A stretch of DNA of 64,000 nt from Prevotella sp. (GCA_016281055.1 JAEEHW010000076.1:1-64000), one strand, 5' to 3'. Counted from the stretch's first letter, positions 24,445 through 34,785 are shown. Made by a program: numbers and translations. Notes: a model not told the origin generated them from the letters alone.

Positions 24445-25784
24445 ATCTTTTGGTAGAAATCGAGGGCGAACACATCTGTCATGCCTGATATGAAATCAAG
24501 CACTGCCATGATTCGCGTCTCTACATCTGTAGCGTTTATCTCATATTGACTGCTTACGCGGCGCAACAGCTGTTGTGAATAGAAACGGTCTGGATTCATT
24601 ATGGCTTCTATCATCTGCTGCAACAGGGTTTCCATAATCTTGTAACCACCCAGCTCGATGTCAAGTACCGGCTTTGAATGATATATCTTGCCGTAAGCCA
24701 CATCAATACAGCGTTTGTATGCCTCACGCTGAAGCATACTAACATGCTTTATCAGACTGCCCTGAAATGTTCCGTCAAGAATTTCTTTTTCATGTCTGAG
24801 GAAAGCCTCGACACATTCGTTTTCCAACTTGCCTATCACACAGGCTCGCATATAAACAACCTGTTCGTTAAGGTCTGCTATGTTCTCCGTGCTTATACGG
24901 TTGAGTATGCTCTTTTGTGTCTGTTCATCAAAGAAACCAAGCAGCAAATCGCGTGTCTCTTCGTATGATATGAGTTTCAGTTTATGGGCATCCTCTATGT
25001 CCATTATCTCGTAGCAGATGTCATCAGCCGCTTCTACGAGATATACCAAAGGATGACGCACATAACGCAATGGTTCTCCATCAGCGGAGAGTCTCAGCAT
25101 GCCGAGGTCGTCTGCCACACGGCGGAAGGTCTCTGCCTCTGTGGTGAAGAATCCAAACTTTTCCTTGCCTCCCACGACAGGAGTACCGGAATAGTAAGAA
25201 GCAAACGGATATTTCACAATGCTGGCGAGCATGGAATATGTCATGACAAAACCTCCATCTCGTCGGCCGCTGTATTTATGGGTGAGAAGACGAAAAGCAT
25301 TGGCATTGCCCTCAAAATGGGTTATGTCATTCCATAATTCAGGTGACAAATCATCCTTCAACTTGAGTCCTACACCTTCACTGAAAAACGTCTGTATGGC
25401 CTTCTCGCCACTATGCCCGAACGGAGGATTACCAAGGTCATGAGCCAAGCAGGCAGACGACACTATGGTACCCAGTTCCTCTATCACCGTACCGGCATAA
25501 TCGGGATTGCGCTTGATGATAGCACGCGCCACATCATTGCCGAGCGACATGCCTACACTCGCCACCTCAAGGGAATGTGTCAGACGGTTGTGGACAAATA
25601 CCGAACCCGGCAAAGGAAACACCTGCGTCTTGTTCTGCAATCGACGGAACGGTGCAGAGAATATCAGACGGTCATAGTCACGTTTGAACTCTGTACGTTC
25701 ATCATGGCGCTCAGTATGACGCAGTTCCTGTCCGAGACGTTTGTTAGATATAAGTCTTTGCCAATCCATTTCCTTCTCTTGCAT
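24417..25784 (-). CDS. dgt: Deoxyguanosinetriphosphate triphosphohydrolase
   Basis: The 455-residue HD-domain enzyme converts dGTP to deoxyguanosine and triphosphate. Seen are DYDRLIFSAPFRRLQNKTQVFPLPGSVFVHNRLTHSLEVASVG (first His of the HD set), CLAHDLGNPPFGHSGEKAI (the HD pair), HFEGNANAFRLLT and YLVEAADDICYEIMDIEDA (final Asp). Two ATG codons five residues apart are possible starts. Family members usually begin at the second, MDWQRLISNKRLG. The gene follows ftsZ by 14 bp and so is the last gene of the dcw transcript here. Confidence 0.94.
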   Translation of the reverse strand: MQEKEMDWQRLISNKRLGQELRHTERHDERTEFKRDYDRLIFSAPFRRLQNKTQVFPLPGSVFVHNRLTHSLEVASVGMSLGNDVARAIIKRNPDYAGTVIEELGTIVSSACLAHDLGNPPFGHSGEKAIQTFFSEGVGLKLKDDLSPELWNDITHFEGNANAFRLLTHKYSGRRDGGFVMTYSMLASIVKYPFASYYSGTPVVGGKEKFGFFTTEAETFRRVADDLGMLRLSADGEPLRYVRHPLVYLVEAADDICYEIMDIEDAHKLKLISYEETRDLLLGFFDEQTQKSILNRISTENIADLNEQVVYMRACVIGKLENECVEAFLRHEKEILDGTFQGSLIKHVSMLQREAYKRCIDVAYGKIYHSKPVLDIELGGYKIMETLLQQMIEAIMNPDRFYSQQLLRRVSSQYEINATDVETRIMAVLDFISGMTDVFALDFYQKINGTALPIV

Positions 25785-25798
25785 TCAACACATGATTA

Positions 25799-27127
25799 TC
25801 AAGCAAACTTAATCACGCTGCTATTGCTTGAGCGTGTGCCGTCGGTACCATTCTTTTCATCTTCTCCCGGTTTCTGATAATTAACCGAAAGACGAGAGAT
25901 GGTGTCAAGAGCCTGACGAGTGCGCCCATAAGTAGGAGCATTCTCCACTGCCAATATCAGGTCTTCGTTGTCAAGGTCATTTGCCTGGAAGAAATAAATG
26001 TTCGGACGACGCTTCTGCGGAGTGTTCCTTCCATCTGTACCATAGTAATGGCGCAGACGATCTGCCTCTTTGGCCTTGCGTTCCTCCTCCTCTGCCAACT
26101 TAGCCATATCCTCCGTGGTCTTGGTCTTCATGCGATTATCCTCTACATTGATATCGCTAAGTCCGAAACCAGTAGCCAATATCGTCACTTTTACCTTCTC
26201 ACCCAATGTTGGATCGTTTGCAACACCCCACTTAAGTTCGAAATTGTCGAAGCGACCCATGAACTCATTGACATCATTCATCTCCTCCATCATTAATCCA
26301 CGGTTGTCATCATCGTTGTGGAATGATATGGACAGGAGAATCTTCTTAGACTTGAATATGTCGTTATCATTAAGCAACGGAGAATGAAGCGCATCCTCAA
26401 TGGCTTTCTTCACACGTCCGTCACCCTCACCATAACCTGTTGACATGATGGCAACGCCACCATCCTTGAGCACTGTCTTTACATCATTGAAGTCGAGGTT
26501 CACCTTTCCATGTACGGTGATTATCTCTGAAATGCTCTTGGCAGCCACCGACAGTGTGTCGTCAGCCTTGGCAAAGGCATCAATAAGCGACAGATCAGTA
26601 TATATCTCACGCAAACGCTCGTTGTTGATTACAAGCAATGCATCAACATTCTTCGCCATCTCTTCCACACCGTCGAGAGCCTGATTGATTTTCTTCACAC
26701 CCTCAAACTTGAACGGTATAGTGACAATACCAACTGTGAGTATGTCCATATTCTTTGACTCACGAGCAATGATAGGTGCGGCACCTGTACCCGTACCACC
26801 ACCCATGCCGGCAGTAATGAATGCCATGCGTGTGCCGTCGTTGAGCATCTTCCTGACATCCTCAATGCTCTCCTCTGCAGCAGCACGTGCCTTCTCTGGC
26901 TTGTTACCAGCTCCCAGTCCTTCGCTGCCCAACTGCAGATGAACCGGAACTGGTGAATCATTGAGTGCCTGTGCGTCGGTATTACACAATGCGAAAGTTA
27001 CATCATGTATGCCCTCGCGATACATATGGTTAACAGCATTGCCGCCGCCACCACCTACACCAATAACCTTTATTATGCTCTTCTCCTGTGCCACTGGACC
27101 GAAAGCATCTAATATATTGTCTTCCAT
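25799..27127 (-). CDS. ftsZ: Cell-division tubulin homologue FtsZ
   Basis: FtsZ polymerises with GTP into the division ring. The 442-residue protein has IKVIGVGGGGGNAVNHM at the N-terminus, the tubulin signature GMGGGTGTGAAPIIARESK at about 107-125, and the T7 loop region DLNFNDVKTVL-like DFNDVKTVLKDGGVAIMS. A charged C-terminal linker of about 100 residues follows (KLAEEEERKAKEADRLRHYYG). The end, SNSSVIKFA, is a short conserved tail that would bind FtsA. Confidence 0.98.
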   Translation of the reverse strand: MEDNILDAFGPVAQEKSIIKVIGVGGGGGNAVNHMYREGIHDVTFALCNTDAQALNDSPVPVHLQLGSEGLGAGNKPEKARAAAEESIEDVRKMLNDGTRMAFITAGMGGGTGTGAAPIIARESKNMDILTVGIVTIPFKFEGVKKINQALDGVEEMAKNVDALLVINNERLREIYTDLSLIDAFAKADDTLSVAAKSISEIITVHGKVNLDFNDVKTVLKDGGVAIMSTGYGEGDGRVKKAIEDALHSPLLNDNDIFKSKKILLSISFHNDDDNRGLMMEEMNDVNEFMGRFDNFELKWGVANDPTLGEKVKVTILATGFGLSDINVEDNRMKTKTTEDMAKLAEEEERKAKEADRLRHYYGTDGRNTPQKRRPNIYFFQANDLDNEDLILAVENAPTYGRTRQALDTISRLSVNYQKPGEDEKNGTDGTRSSNSSVIKFA

Positions 27128-27159
27128 TTCTGTATGGTCTTATTAATGTTTATACTCTA

Positions 27160-28617
27160 TTACTCTTCATCAGGTTTTGTCAGACTATTGAGGAAACGAA
27201 TAACCTTCGTTCCAAAGCTTGGCTTCTTGCGTTTTTCCTCTTCCAGACGCTGTGCTTCTTCCTCCTTACGACGTCTTTCTTCCTCAAGCTTTCGCTGTGC
27301 CTCAGCCTCTACGGCAGCCTTCTCTGCTGCAAGTTTCTCTGCCGCTGTCTGTACCACTCCGGGTGGCAGGTTGTTCACATCACGCGGCTCTGTCACTCCA
27401 TATTCTTCCGTATCATTACTTGATGGCGTCACAGTACCAAAGATGTCACGTGGCTGCTTCTGTTCTTCCTGCAACCAACAGTTCTGATCTCCCTTGGCGA
27501 GCAAACCTATGATAGTATTCATTGTGCCGTCCTTGGCATTAACCTCGCTACTTGTGCTGCTCACTGTCATGTTGACAAACTTCGCTATGCGCACCTTCTC
27601 AACATTAGTGTGTTTTCTGAATGCCAACTCTATGTTCTTCATATTAGAACCACCGCCGGTAATAATCAATCCACCCAGTAGTTTGTCGGAGAAATCAGAC
27701 GGCACCTGATTCCATACATTGGCAATTATCTCATGCACACGGGCTTCTACGAGGTCTATGAAACGTGTGCTGTCAACCTTGCGATCGTTGTCTATCTCAT
27801 ACTTCAACATCGAATCTATTTCCTCCACAGGAGTATATGCTGAAGCGAAACGCAGTTTCATGTCCTCAGCATCCATCTCGTCAATCTGCAACGAACATAT
27901 ATCCTTCGTGATATTGTTGCCGCCAAGCGGTATGACAGCAATATGTCTGAGTACATCCTTATAATACACCATCACGGTGGTAGTCTCGGCTCCCATATCC
28001 ACAAGCACGCAACCGCTGCGCTTTTCTATAGGCGTAAGCACTGCATCAGCCAATGCAAATGGTGCGAGATACATCTCTGCTATCTTCACGCCTGCCTTCT
28101 CAAAGCACATGTTTAGTTTGTTGTAATGGCGGCGGTTCTGCAGTATGTTAAGGAAATTTCCCTCAAGGTGGGAGCACTGCACACCTACAGGGTCCGACTG
28201 CAAGAGAGAATCGGCACGGTACTCCTGCTCCACAACATCGAGTATCTCCATTTCCGGATACTCCATGCTGCGGTTATTGTCCATCATGTCGGCCACCATC
28301 TGTGGCGAAACGGGCAATCCCTCCTGCAGTTCACGTATTATGACATTACGTTCGGAATGGATGGACTGTCCTCCCACACCGATGAACACATGTTTGATGC
28401 CCACATGCAACTGACCGCGCAATTTCTGCATGATGTTGGTGATGCACTGCACTGTCTTGTCGATGTTGTACACAACACCTTTGCGTATGCACTGCGTGGC
28501 ATCTTCTCTCACCACTGAAAGAACGGCAATGCTTCCATCAGGTTTCTGCTGTCCGGCAATGCCTGTAATCTTTGTTGAGCCAAGTTCTATGGCTACGATA
28601 AAGTTTTTTAGTGCCAT
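27160..28617 (-). CDS. ftsA: Cell-division actin homologue FtsA
   Basis: FtsA tethers FtsZ to the membrane. The 485-residue protein has the actin-like phosphate-binding motifs AIELGSTKITGIAG (N-terminal) and VLVDMGAETTTVMVYYKD, plus LIITGGGSNMKNIEL. The last 100 residues are a charged helical linker (AEKLAAEKAAVEAEAQRKLE, then EERRRKEEEAQRLEEEKRKK) and end with an amphipathic helix SFGTKVIRFLNSLTK that should be the membrane-targeting sequence. The long linker is usual for Bacteroidetes. It lies between ftsQ and ftsZ. Confidence 0.97.
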   Translation of the reverse strand: MALKNFIVAIELGSTKITGIAGQQKPDGSIAVLSVVREDATQCIRKGVVYNIDKTVQCITNIMQKLRGQLHVGIKHVFIGVGGQSIHSERNVIIRELQEGLPVSPQMVADMMDNNRSMEYPEMEILDVVEQEYRADSLLQSDPVGVQCSHLEGNFLNILQNRRHYNKLNMCFEKAGVKIAEMYLAPFALADAVLTPIEKRSGCVLVDMGAETTTVMVYYKDVLRHIAVIPLGGNNITKDICSLQIDEMDAEDMKLRFASAYTPVEEIDSMLKYEIDNDRKVDSTRFIDLVEARVHEIIANVWNQVPSDFSDKLLGGLIITGGGSNMKNIELAFRKHTNVEKVRIAKFVNMTVSSTSSEVNAKDGTMNTIIGLLAKGDQNCWLQEEQKQPRDIFGTVTPSSNDTEEYGVTEPRDVNNLPPGVVQTAAEKLAAEKAAVEAEAQRKLEEERRRKEEEAQRLEEEKRKKPSFGTKVIRFLNSLTKPDEE

Positions 28618-28620
28618 AAT

Positions 28621-29553
28621 TTATCTCGTTTTGCTAATTTGCTTTTCGCTCTTCTTCTCTTTGTCTTTATTTTCCTTCTTCTCTCCCTGCGCAGGACTTG
28701 TCGTTTCACCTTCCTGTGGTGATGATACCGGAGGTGCCGCTGTCACCACCTGCGTTCCTCTTCTATGACATACTATCTGATTTGAGAATTCAAGTGATAT
28801 GTAGTCATATTTCTTCCACCCTGCATGACAAAGTCCATGTGTGTAGAACAGCTGCAGGCGGTTCATCTGTCTTCCTACAAACTCTTCCATCAGTTCTGCC
28901 CTTCGTTTTGCAACATTGCTGATTGGTAACTGACCTATATTTATTATATGGTCTCCCACACGAGGCACGAGTTCCACGCTACTGTCGGGCAGCACATTTA
29001 TTTGCTCCACCTGATTTCTCCACAAGTCATCAGCCATGAGCAAGCGTGCCAGATGGTATATGTATTTCACCGCATAAGAACGGTCAATGTTACCTGTTGC
29101 CACTATCATGTCGCTGGTGTACTGTGAGTTTGGCATCACTCCACCGTTGTCATCGATGTAATAGTCGTCACCGGATTCTGCCTTCACCCTCACCACCGGT
29201 GTTCTCTGTGTCACCGACACGAAAGCATGTCCCGCCTGATTCACATAGCATTGTGCCGTTTTCACAAAAGGCATCTTGACAAGTCTCTGCTCAATATCTC
29301 GCGTACAGATGCTGCTTAATGGCTTTGACATAGGATACAGGTCATATCTCTCAAGCAGTTTCTTTACTTCCTGCTCATCGAGAAACACATTGTCGTGCTC
29401 ATCTTCTATCCTTATCACCACCTTGTTGCATGTGCCATTCTTTGCCATTGGCTTGTGCCATGACGCAAACACCAACACGAGATAAACAGCAATGAGTCCG
29501 TCAATCGTTATCAGCAGTGTTCTTTTCCAGTCTATGTTGAGTTCGAAACGCAA
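28621..29553 (-). CDS. ftsQ: Cell-division protein FtsQ
   Basis: This 310-residue bitopic protein has a short cytoplasmic part, one membrane helix (LLITIDGLIAVYLVLVFASWH) and a periplasmic POTRA-like domain (VVIRIEDEHDNVFLDEQEVKKL...RLVKMPFVKTAQCYVNQAGHAFVSV) followed by the FtsQ beta domain (RTPVVRVK...YYIDDNGGVMP). The last 40 residues are low-complexity and lysine-rich (GEKKENKDKEKKSEKQISKTR). It spans 3 bp gaps to both murC and ftsA. Confidence 0.92.
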   Translation of the reverse strand: MRFELNIDWKRTLLITIDGLIAVYLVLVFASWHKPMAKNGTCNKVVIRIEDEHDNVFLDEQEVKKLLERYDLYPMSKPLSSICTRDIEQRLVKMPFVKTAQCYVNQAGHAFVSVTQRTPVVRVKAESGDDYYIDDNGGVMPNSQYTSDMIVATGNIDRSYAVKYIYHLARLLMADDLWRNQVEQINVLPDSSVELVPRVGDHIINIGQLPISNVAKRRAELMEEFVGRQMNRLQLFYTHGLCHAGWKKYDYISLEFSNQIVCHRRGTQVVTAAPPVSSPQEGETTSPAQGEKKENKDKEKKSEKQISKTR

Positions 29554-29556
29554 TTC

Positions 29557-30918
29557 TTACTTACTCTTTATTATCTTTGTTATCTCCGGCACGTAGTTGT
29601 CGAGGTCACCGGCTCCAAGTATTATCAACACATCGAAGTCACGAGAGCGCACATAATCAAGTACGCCGTCCTTGCTTATCATCTCCTTCTTCACGCCTGG
29701 TGCGAGGTTGTCGTATATCAGCTGTGACGTAACGCCCGGTATTGGTTTCTCGCGAGCAGGATAGATGTCACACAAAACCACCTCGTCAAGCTGCGACAGG
29801 GCATCAGCAAACTCCTTATAGAAATCACGCGTGCGAGTATAGAGATGCGGTTGGAATATGGCGGTGATATGTCTGTCATTATACACCTGTCTCATACTCT
29901 TGGCGCTTTCAAATATCTCCTTCGGATGATGTGCATAGTCTGACAACACCACATGACGCTTGTCGCGCAGGGCGAAGTCGAAACGACGGTCAACGCCACG
30001 ATATGTCTGCATACCATAACGCAATTCGTCAGGCGAGCAACCGTTAAGCTGTGCCATTGCCATGGCGGCTATGCCGTTGTCTATGTTTATCGGCACAGGC
30101 TGTCCCAGACGTATATTCTCCACGTTGCCGAACGGCGACACGTAATCGAATGTTATCTCACCTTTTTCTATACGTATGTTCTCTGCATGGAAGTCACCTT
30201 CCTCTGTGCCGTATGTGAACGTACGCACTCCTTCCGGTACATCTGGCTGCATCTCCAAACCGGTATGTATGATGAGCGTACCTCCCGGTTGTATGAGAGT
30301 GGTGTAGTGTCGGAAGGATTCGAGATAAGCCTCCTTTGTGCCGTATATGTCAAGATGGTCGGGATCTGTAGATGTTATGACCGTCATCCATGGACGCAGC
30401 CAGTGGAAACTGCGGTCAAACTCATCGGCCTCTATCACCACATAGTCTGACTTGTCGCTGAGGATGTAGTTCGTGCCGTAGTTCTTAGATATTCCCCCGA
30501 GGAAGGCGTTACAGTCTTTTGATGACTGGTGCATGATATGCGCACACATGGTGGATGTGGTTGTCTTGCCGTGCGTACCTGCCACACAGAGTCCTTTGTG
30601 CTCTCGCGTGAGCATTCCGAGCACCTGTGCTCTTTTTTGTATGTCAAACCCGTTTTGGCGGAAATACTTCAACTCCTTGTGTTCTTCCGGTATAGCCGGT
30701 GTATATATCACCAATGTGTTTTTCGGGTCGCGACATGCCACAGGTATCTGTGTCACGTCTTCCGTGTAGTGTATAATCATTCCCTCCTTCTCAAGATGGC
30801 GTGTCAAGGCTGATGGTGTCTTGTCATAACCTGCCACCACCAGGCCCTTACGTATGAAATAGCGCGCTATGGCGCTCATCCCAATGCCTCCTGCACCTAC
30901 AAAATATACTGCTTTCAT
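29557..30918 (-). CDS. murC: UDP-N-acetylmuramate--L-alanine ligase
   Basis: MurC adds L-Ala to UDP-MurNAc in the cytoplasm. The 453-residue protein has the N-terminal nucleotide-sugar motif VYFVGAGGIGMSAIARYF, the ATP loop VAGTHGKTTTSTMCAHIM at about 113-130, the DKSDYVVIEADEFDRSFHWL segment typical of MurC, and DYAHHPKEIFESAKSMRQVY in the C-terminal domain. Confidence 0.97.
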   Translation of the reverse strand: MKAVYFVGAGGIGMSAIARYFIRKGLVVAGYDKTPSALTRHLEKEGMIIHYTEDVTQIPVACRDPKNTLVIYTPAIPEEHKELKYFRQNGFDIQKRAQVLGMLTREHKGLCVAGTHGKTTTSTMCAHIMHQSSKDCNAFLGGISKNYGTNYILSDKSDYVVIEADEFDRSFHWLRPWMTVITSTDPDHLDIYGTKEAYLESFRHYTTLIQPGGTLIIHTGLEMQPDVPEGVRTFTYGTEEGDFHAENIRIEKGEITFDYVSPFGNVENIRLGQPVPINIDNGIAAMAMAQLNGCSPDELRYGMQTYRGVDRRFDFALRDKRHVVLSDYAHHPKEIFESAKSMRQVYNDRHITAIFQPHLYTRTRDFYKEFADALSQLDEVVLCDIYPAREKPIPGVTSQLIYDNLAPGVKKEMISKDGVLDYVRSRDFDVLIILGAGDLDNYVPEITKIIKSK

Positions 30919-30944
30919 TAAATCTGTTTTTACTATATCTGTGT

Positions 30945-32045
30945 TTAGTTATTTTTTATAAGTTTCATCACTTCATCGGCTATGATGTCTGCCGAGTCTG
31001 GCAGGGCGAGTTTGCTCACCTCCACCTCGAGTTTTGTCACGGTTGCTGCATCTGACACAAGTGCTATGGACTCTTCCACGAGTGTCTTCTCTGCCATTGA
31101 GTCTGGTATGAAGAGGGCTGCCCCCTTGTCTGACAATGCCCTTGCATTCTTTGTCTGGTGATCCTCCGCTACATTGGGCGACGGTACGAGTATCGATGCT
31201 TTGCCCAACAGGCACAACTCACTTATCGATGATGCTCCGGCACGGCTGATTACGATGTCTGCAGCCTTATATGCCGTTGCCATGTCGCTGATGAATGCCT
31301 GCGGATGAACCAGTACGGCACCTGCTTCGCGGGCTTTGCGCTCACACTCTTCGGCATAGTATTTTCCTGTTTGCCAGATAACCTGTACCTGCCGTTCATC
31401 AAAACGCTTTATGCCGTCGGCGATGGCATTGTTGATGGTGCGTGCTCCGAGCGATCCTCCTATGACGAGTATCGTAGGCAGGTCTTCCCGCAGTCCGAGA
31501 GACTTACGCGCTTCTGTGCGTGTCATGGTGTTTGCCATCAGTATCTGCCTGACGGGGTTACCTGTCTTTATGATACGCTCTGCAGGAAAGAACCTTTCCA
31601 TGCCGTCGTATGCCACGCATATCTTCTTAGCACGCTTGGCCAGTGATTTGTTTGTCACGCCAGCGTATGAGTTCTGTTCCTGTATCAGGCATGGTATGCC
31701 CATGTCGGCCGCAGCATTCAGCGTAGGAGCAGAGGCATAACCTCCCACACCCACCGCCACCTGCGGACGGAATTCCTTTATTATATTCTTGACCATCCGC
31801 TTGCTGCGGAAGAAGTCAATCATCACCCAGATATTCTTAGGGCTCCACAACGGACGTATCAGTCCACGCACCGGCAGTCCCTTTATATTGTAGCCTGCTT
31901 CCGGCACACGTGTCATCTCCATCCTGCCTTCTGCCCCCACGAAGAGAATCTCAGCCTCCGGGTCTTTGGCTTTCAAGGCATTTGCTATGCTTATGGCTGG
32001 GAAGATATGGCCTCCCGTACCGCCACCACTGATGATTATTCTCAT
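30945..32045 (-). CDS. murG: UDP-GlcNAc:lipid I N-acetylglucosaminyltransferase
   Basis: MurG makes lipid II at the inner face of the membrane. The 366-residue GT28 protein shows ISGGGTGGHIFPAISIANALK (glycine loops), VGVGGYASAPTLNAA, the central ILVIGGSLGARTINNAI, and VISRAGASSISELCLLGKASILVPSPNVAEDHQTKNA, the UDP-GlcNAc site. Confidence 0.97.
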   Translation of the reverse strand: MRIIISGGGTGGHIFPAISIANALKAKDPEAEILFVGAEGRMEMTRVPEAGYNIKGLPVRGLIRPLWSPKNIWVMIDFFRSKRMVKNIIKEFRPQVAVGVGGYASAPTLNAAADMGIPCLIQEQNSYAGVTNKSLAKRAKKICVAYDGMERFFPAERIIKTGNPVRQILMANTMTRTEARKSLGLREDLPTILVIGGSLGARTINNAIADGIKRFDERQVQVIWQTGKYYAEECERKAREAGAVLVHPQAFISDMATAYKAADIVISRAGASSISELCLLGKASILVPSPNVAEDHQTKNARALSDKGAALFIPDSMAEKTLVEESIALVSDAATVTKLEVEVSKLALPDSADIIADEVMKLIKNN

Positions 32046-32069
32046 GGCATCTATATTTTTATATCATAA

Positions 32070-33356
32070 TTACATTTCATTCTCAACTTCCACCTTAGCA
32101 GTTTTCATGCGTTTCTTGGCTGTACGGCTGACACTGAGTATCACGCCGATGTATATGCAGTTGATGATAGACGACGTTCCGCCTTTGCTTATCAACGGCA
32201 ACGGCTGACCCGTGACGGGTGCCAGTCCGACGGCCACTGCCATATTGAAGAGTGCCTGCACCACTATCATCAATGCCAGTCCCATGGCCAACAGGGCAGG
32301 GAAGGTATTCTCACACTGCATAGCTATGATACCTGTGCGGAAGAGCAGCGATATATACAGCAGCATTACAAAAGCCGCGCCAAGCAATCCCAACTCTTCA
32401 AAGATGATGGCAAAGATGAAATCAGAGAATGCCAACGGCAGCAAGTCACGCTGCACTGAGTTGCCCGGACCTACACCCAGCACTCCACTCGATGCTATTG
32501 CTATGCGTGCGCGGCCCTCCTGACCTTTGTTGTCCATATCGTATTCCTCTGGCGGCACATCCCTCACGTCAAAGAATGACACTATACGTTCCTTCCATAC
32601 ATCGGCACGGTGCCATATACCTCCACGCGTGACGGGAGTCTCATCTGCATCTTTTGCCTCGTTGGTTTCCACATATTCCTTGCCAGCCGCCGAGTGGGCC
32701 TCCGCCAACTGCGACTTTGACTGTCCTATAAGCATGATAACCATTACCAACACCATGGCAGCGCCTACCACCGAAGCAAACAGACCGAGCAACTGCTTTA
32801 TCGAGACTCTGCCCACGAACATCATGATAAACACTACTGTAAACATCAGTGCGGCAGTGGAGAAGTTCTCAGGCAATACCAGTCCTATGAGCAGAAGGCT
32901 CGTACCCAATATATATTTGAATGCCTTTGATGACACTCCTTCTGGTGTCTGCAACTGACTCAGTATATGAGCCGTGGTGAGCACCAACGTACCTTTCGCC
33001 ACCTCTGACGGCTGCAATGGTATGAAGCCAATCTTCAGCCATCGAGCGGCATCGTTTTCCTTTGTACCTATGAGATATACCAATACCAGCAGGAGTATGG
33101 AGCCTACAAACATGATGGGCGTCATCACCTTGAAATAGCGGCACGGTATATTGAGCACAAATATCATACAGAGGAAACCGACAAACAGAAGCGCACTGTG
33201 ATAGGTTGCCGCAAACCAATAGTTGCCCGACTTATAGCCGAGACTGGCAGACGCAGAATATACCTCCACCACACTTACGAGGCAGAGCAGGAAGAAGATG
33301 ATCCATATCACACCATCTCCCTTAAATACATTCTGTAGTCGCTTCAGTTTTTCCAT
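32070..33356 (-). CDS. ftsW: Lipid II polymerase FtsW (SEDS family)
   Basis: FtsW is the septal glycan polymerase that works with FtsI. The 428-residue protein has about ten membrane helices. Seen are ARWLKIGFIPLQPSEVAKGTLVL, a large extracytoplasmic loop (KSQLAEAHSAAGKEYVETNEAKDADET...DMDNKGQEGRARIAIASSGVLGVGPGNSVQRDLLPLAFSDFIFAIIFEELG) and the C-terminal GLAPVTGQPLPLISKGGTSSI, both hallmarks of SEDS proteins. Confidence 0.96.
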   Translation of the reverse strand: MEKLKRLQNVFKGDGVIWIIFFLLCLVSVVEVYSASASLGYKSGNYWFAATYHSALLFVGFLCMIFVLNIPCRYFKVMTPIMFVGSILLLVLVYLIGTKENDAARWLKIGFIPLQPSEVAKGTLVLTTAHILSQLQTPEGVSSKAFKYILGTSLLLIGLVLPENFSTAALMFTVVFIMMFVGRVSIKQLLGLFASVVGAAMVLVMVIMLIGQSKSQLAEAHSAAGKEYVETNEAKDADETPVTRGGIWHRADVWKERIVSFFDVRDVPPEEYDMDNKGQEGRARIAIASSGVLGVGPGNSVQRDLLPLAFSDFIFAIIFEELGLLGAAFVMLLYISLLFRTGIIAMQCENTFPALLAMGLALMIVVQALFNMAVAVGLAPVTGQPLPLISKGGTSSIINCIYIGVILSVSRTAKKRMKTAKVEVENEM

Positions 33357-33383
33357 TTCTTATTTTTGGTAATCGAAGTTTTT

Positions 33384-33437
33384 CGGAGTAATCGGAATAT
33401 TCGGAATACTCGGAGTATTCTGATTAATCTGAGTTCT
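33384..33437. repeat. 9-bp degenerate tandem repeat (6 units)
   Basis: CGGAGTAAT, CGGAATATT, CGGAATACT, CGGAGTATT, CTGATTAAT and CTGAGTTCT fill the murD-ftsW spacer. They belong to the CNGANTNNT family. Confidence 0.8.
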
Positions 33438-33441
33438 ATTC

Positions 33442-34785
33442 TTATTCTTTCGCCAATGCCTTGAACTGCTCACCACGGTCTTCCATGTTCTTGAAGAGGT
33501 CGAAGCTGGCACAGCATGGTGACAACAGCACTACGTCGCCCGGCTTGGCGAAACGACGGCATGCCTCTACGCACTCTTTCATTGAGTGGGTATCTGCAAC
33601 AGGCAGTCCAAGGTCGTCGAATGCTGCATGCAGCTTAGCATTGTCAACACCCATATACACCACTGCACTGCACTTTTCTTTTACCAGTGCCTTGATGTCG
33701 TTGTAGTCATTGCCCTTGTCCTTGCCTCCGACAATGAGTACCGTAGGACGGCTCATGGCTTCAAGAGCCACATGGCAGGCATCAACGTTGGTGGCTTTCG
33801 AATCGTTAATCCACAGCACTCCGTCCTTCTCTATCACTTTCTCCAGACGATGCTCCACGCCTGGGAAGTCTTTCAGACACTGTGCAAGGATGGCTTCCTT
33901 CTTCTCCTGCTCACCGGCAGAGAGTTCCATCTTTGCCATGGCTGCACGCACTGCTGCACGGGCTGCCATCATGTTGCGCTGATTATGCTTTCCGGGCAGT
34001 GGGAAGTCGCTGTTGGGGTCGATGTCCTTGTCGCTGAATGGTTCGAGCGTAGGATTGCCCATCACTGCCTTGCGTGATGATGGTGTTGGCTTGGGTGCGT
34101 AACCGTCAAGACGCTTCTGCAGTTCGTTGTCTATGTATTCGTCATCGCTCCAATATACGAAGGTGTCCTTCGGCGTCTGGTTCTGTATGATGCGCATCTT
34201 GGAATCGACATAGTTCTGCATCTCGAACTCGTAGCGGTCGAGGTGGTCGGGCGTGATGTTCATCAGCACTGCCACGTCGGCGCGGAAGTCGAACATATTG
34301 TCGAGTTGGAACGAGCTTATCTCAAGCACATACCAGTCATGGTCCTGCGTAGCCACCTGCAGGGCGTATGAGCGGCCGATGTTGCCTGCCAGTCCTACGT
34401 CAACGCCCCACTTCTTCATTATATAATATATGAGTGATGTGGTTGTTGTCTTGCCGTTGGAACCGGTGATGCAGATGGTCTTGCCCTTGCTGTAGCGGTG
34501 GGCAAACTCCAGCTCCGCCAGTATCGGCGTGCCTTTGGCCATCAGAGCCTCCACCATCGGCGCAGTGTCTGGTATGCCCGGACTCTTCACTACCTCGTCG
34601 GCTGAGAGAATCTCAGCCTCTGTGTGCTGACCTTCCTCCCAGCGTATGCCTTCGTCGTTAAGCCGTTTCTTGTATTTCGGCTTAATCTGTCCCATGTCTG
34701 ACACGAACACGTCGTATCCCTGCTGCTTACCCAGGATGGCGGTGCCTACGCCGCTCTCACCTGCTCCAAGAATGACTAATTTCAT
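33442..34785 (-). CDS. murD: UDP-N-acetylmuramoylalanine--D-glutamate ligase
   Basis: MurD adds D-Glu to UDP-MurNAc-L-Ala. The 447-residue protein has the Rossmann start LVILGAGESGVGTAILGKQQG, VVKSPGIPDTAPMVE, the ATP loop ICITGSNGKTTTTSLIYYIM and NITPDHLDRYE. It also shows the C-terminal INDSKATNVDACHVALEAM and LLSPCCASFDLFKNMEDRGEQF that distinguish MurD. Confidence 0.97.
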   Translation of the reverse strand: MKLVILGAGESGVGTAILGKQQGYDVFVSDMGQIKPKYKKRLNDEGIRWEEGQHTEAEILSADEVVKSPGIPDTAPMVEALMAKGTPILAELEFAHRYSKGKTICITGSNGKTTTTSLIYYIMKKWGVDVGLAGNIGRSYALQVATQDHDWYVLEISSFQLDNMFDFRADVAVLMNITPDHLDRYEFEMQNYVDSKMRIIQNQTPKDTFVYWSDDEYIDNELQKRLDGYAPKPTPSSRKAVMGNPTLEPFSDKDIDPNSDFPLPGKHNQRNMMAARAAVRAAMAKMELSAGEQEKKEAILAQCLKDFPGVEHRLEKVIEKDGVLWINDSKATNVDACHVALEAMSRPTVLIVGGKDKGNDYNDIKALVKEKCSAVVYMGVDNAKLHAAFDDLGLPVADTHSMKECVEACRRFAKPGDVVLLSPCCASFDLFKNMEDRGEQFKALAKE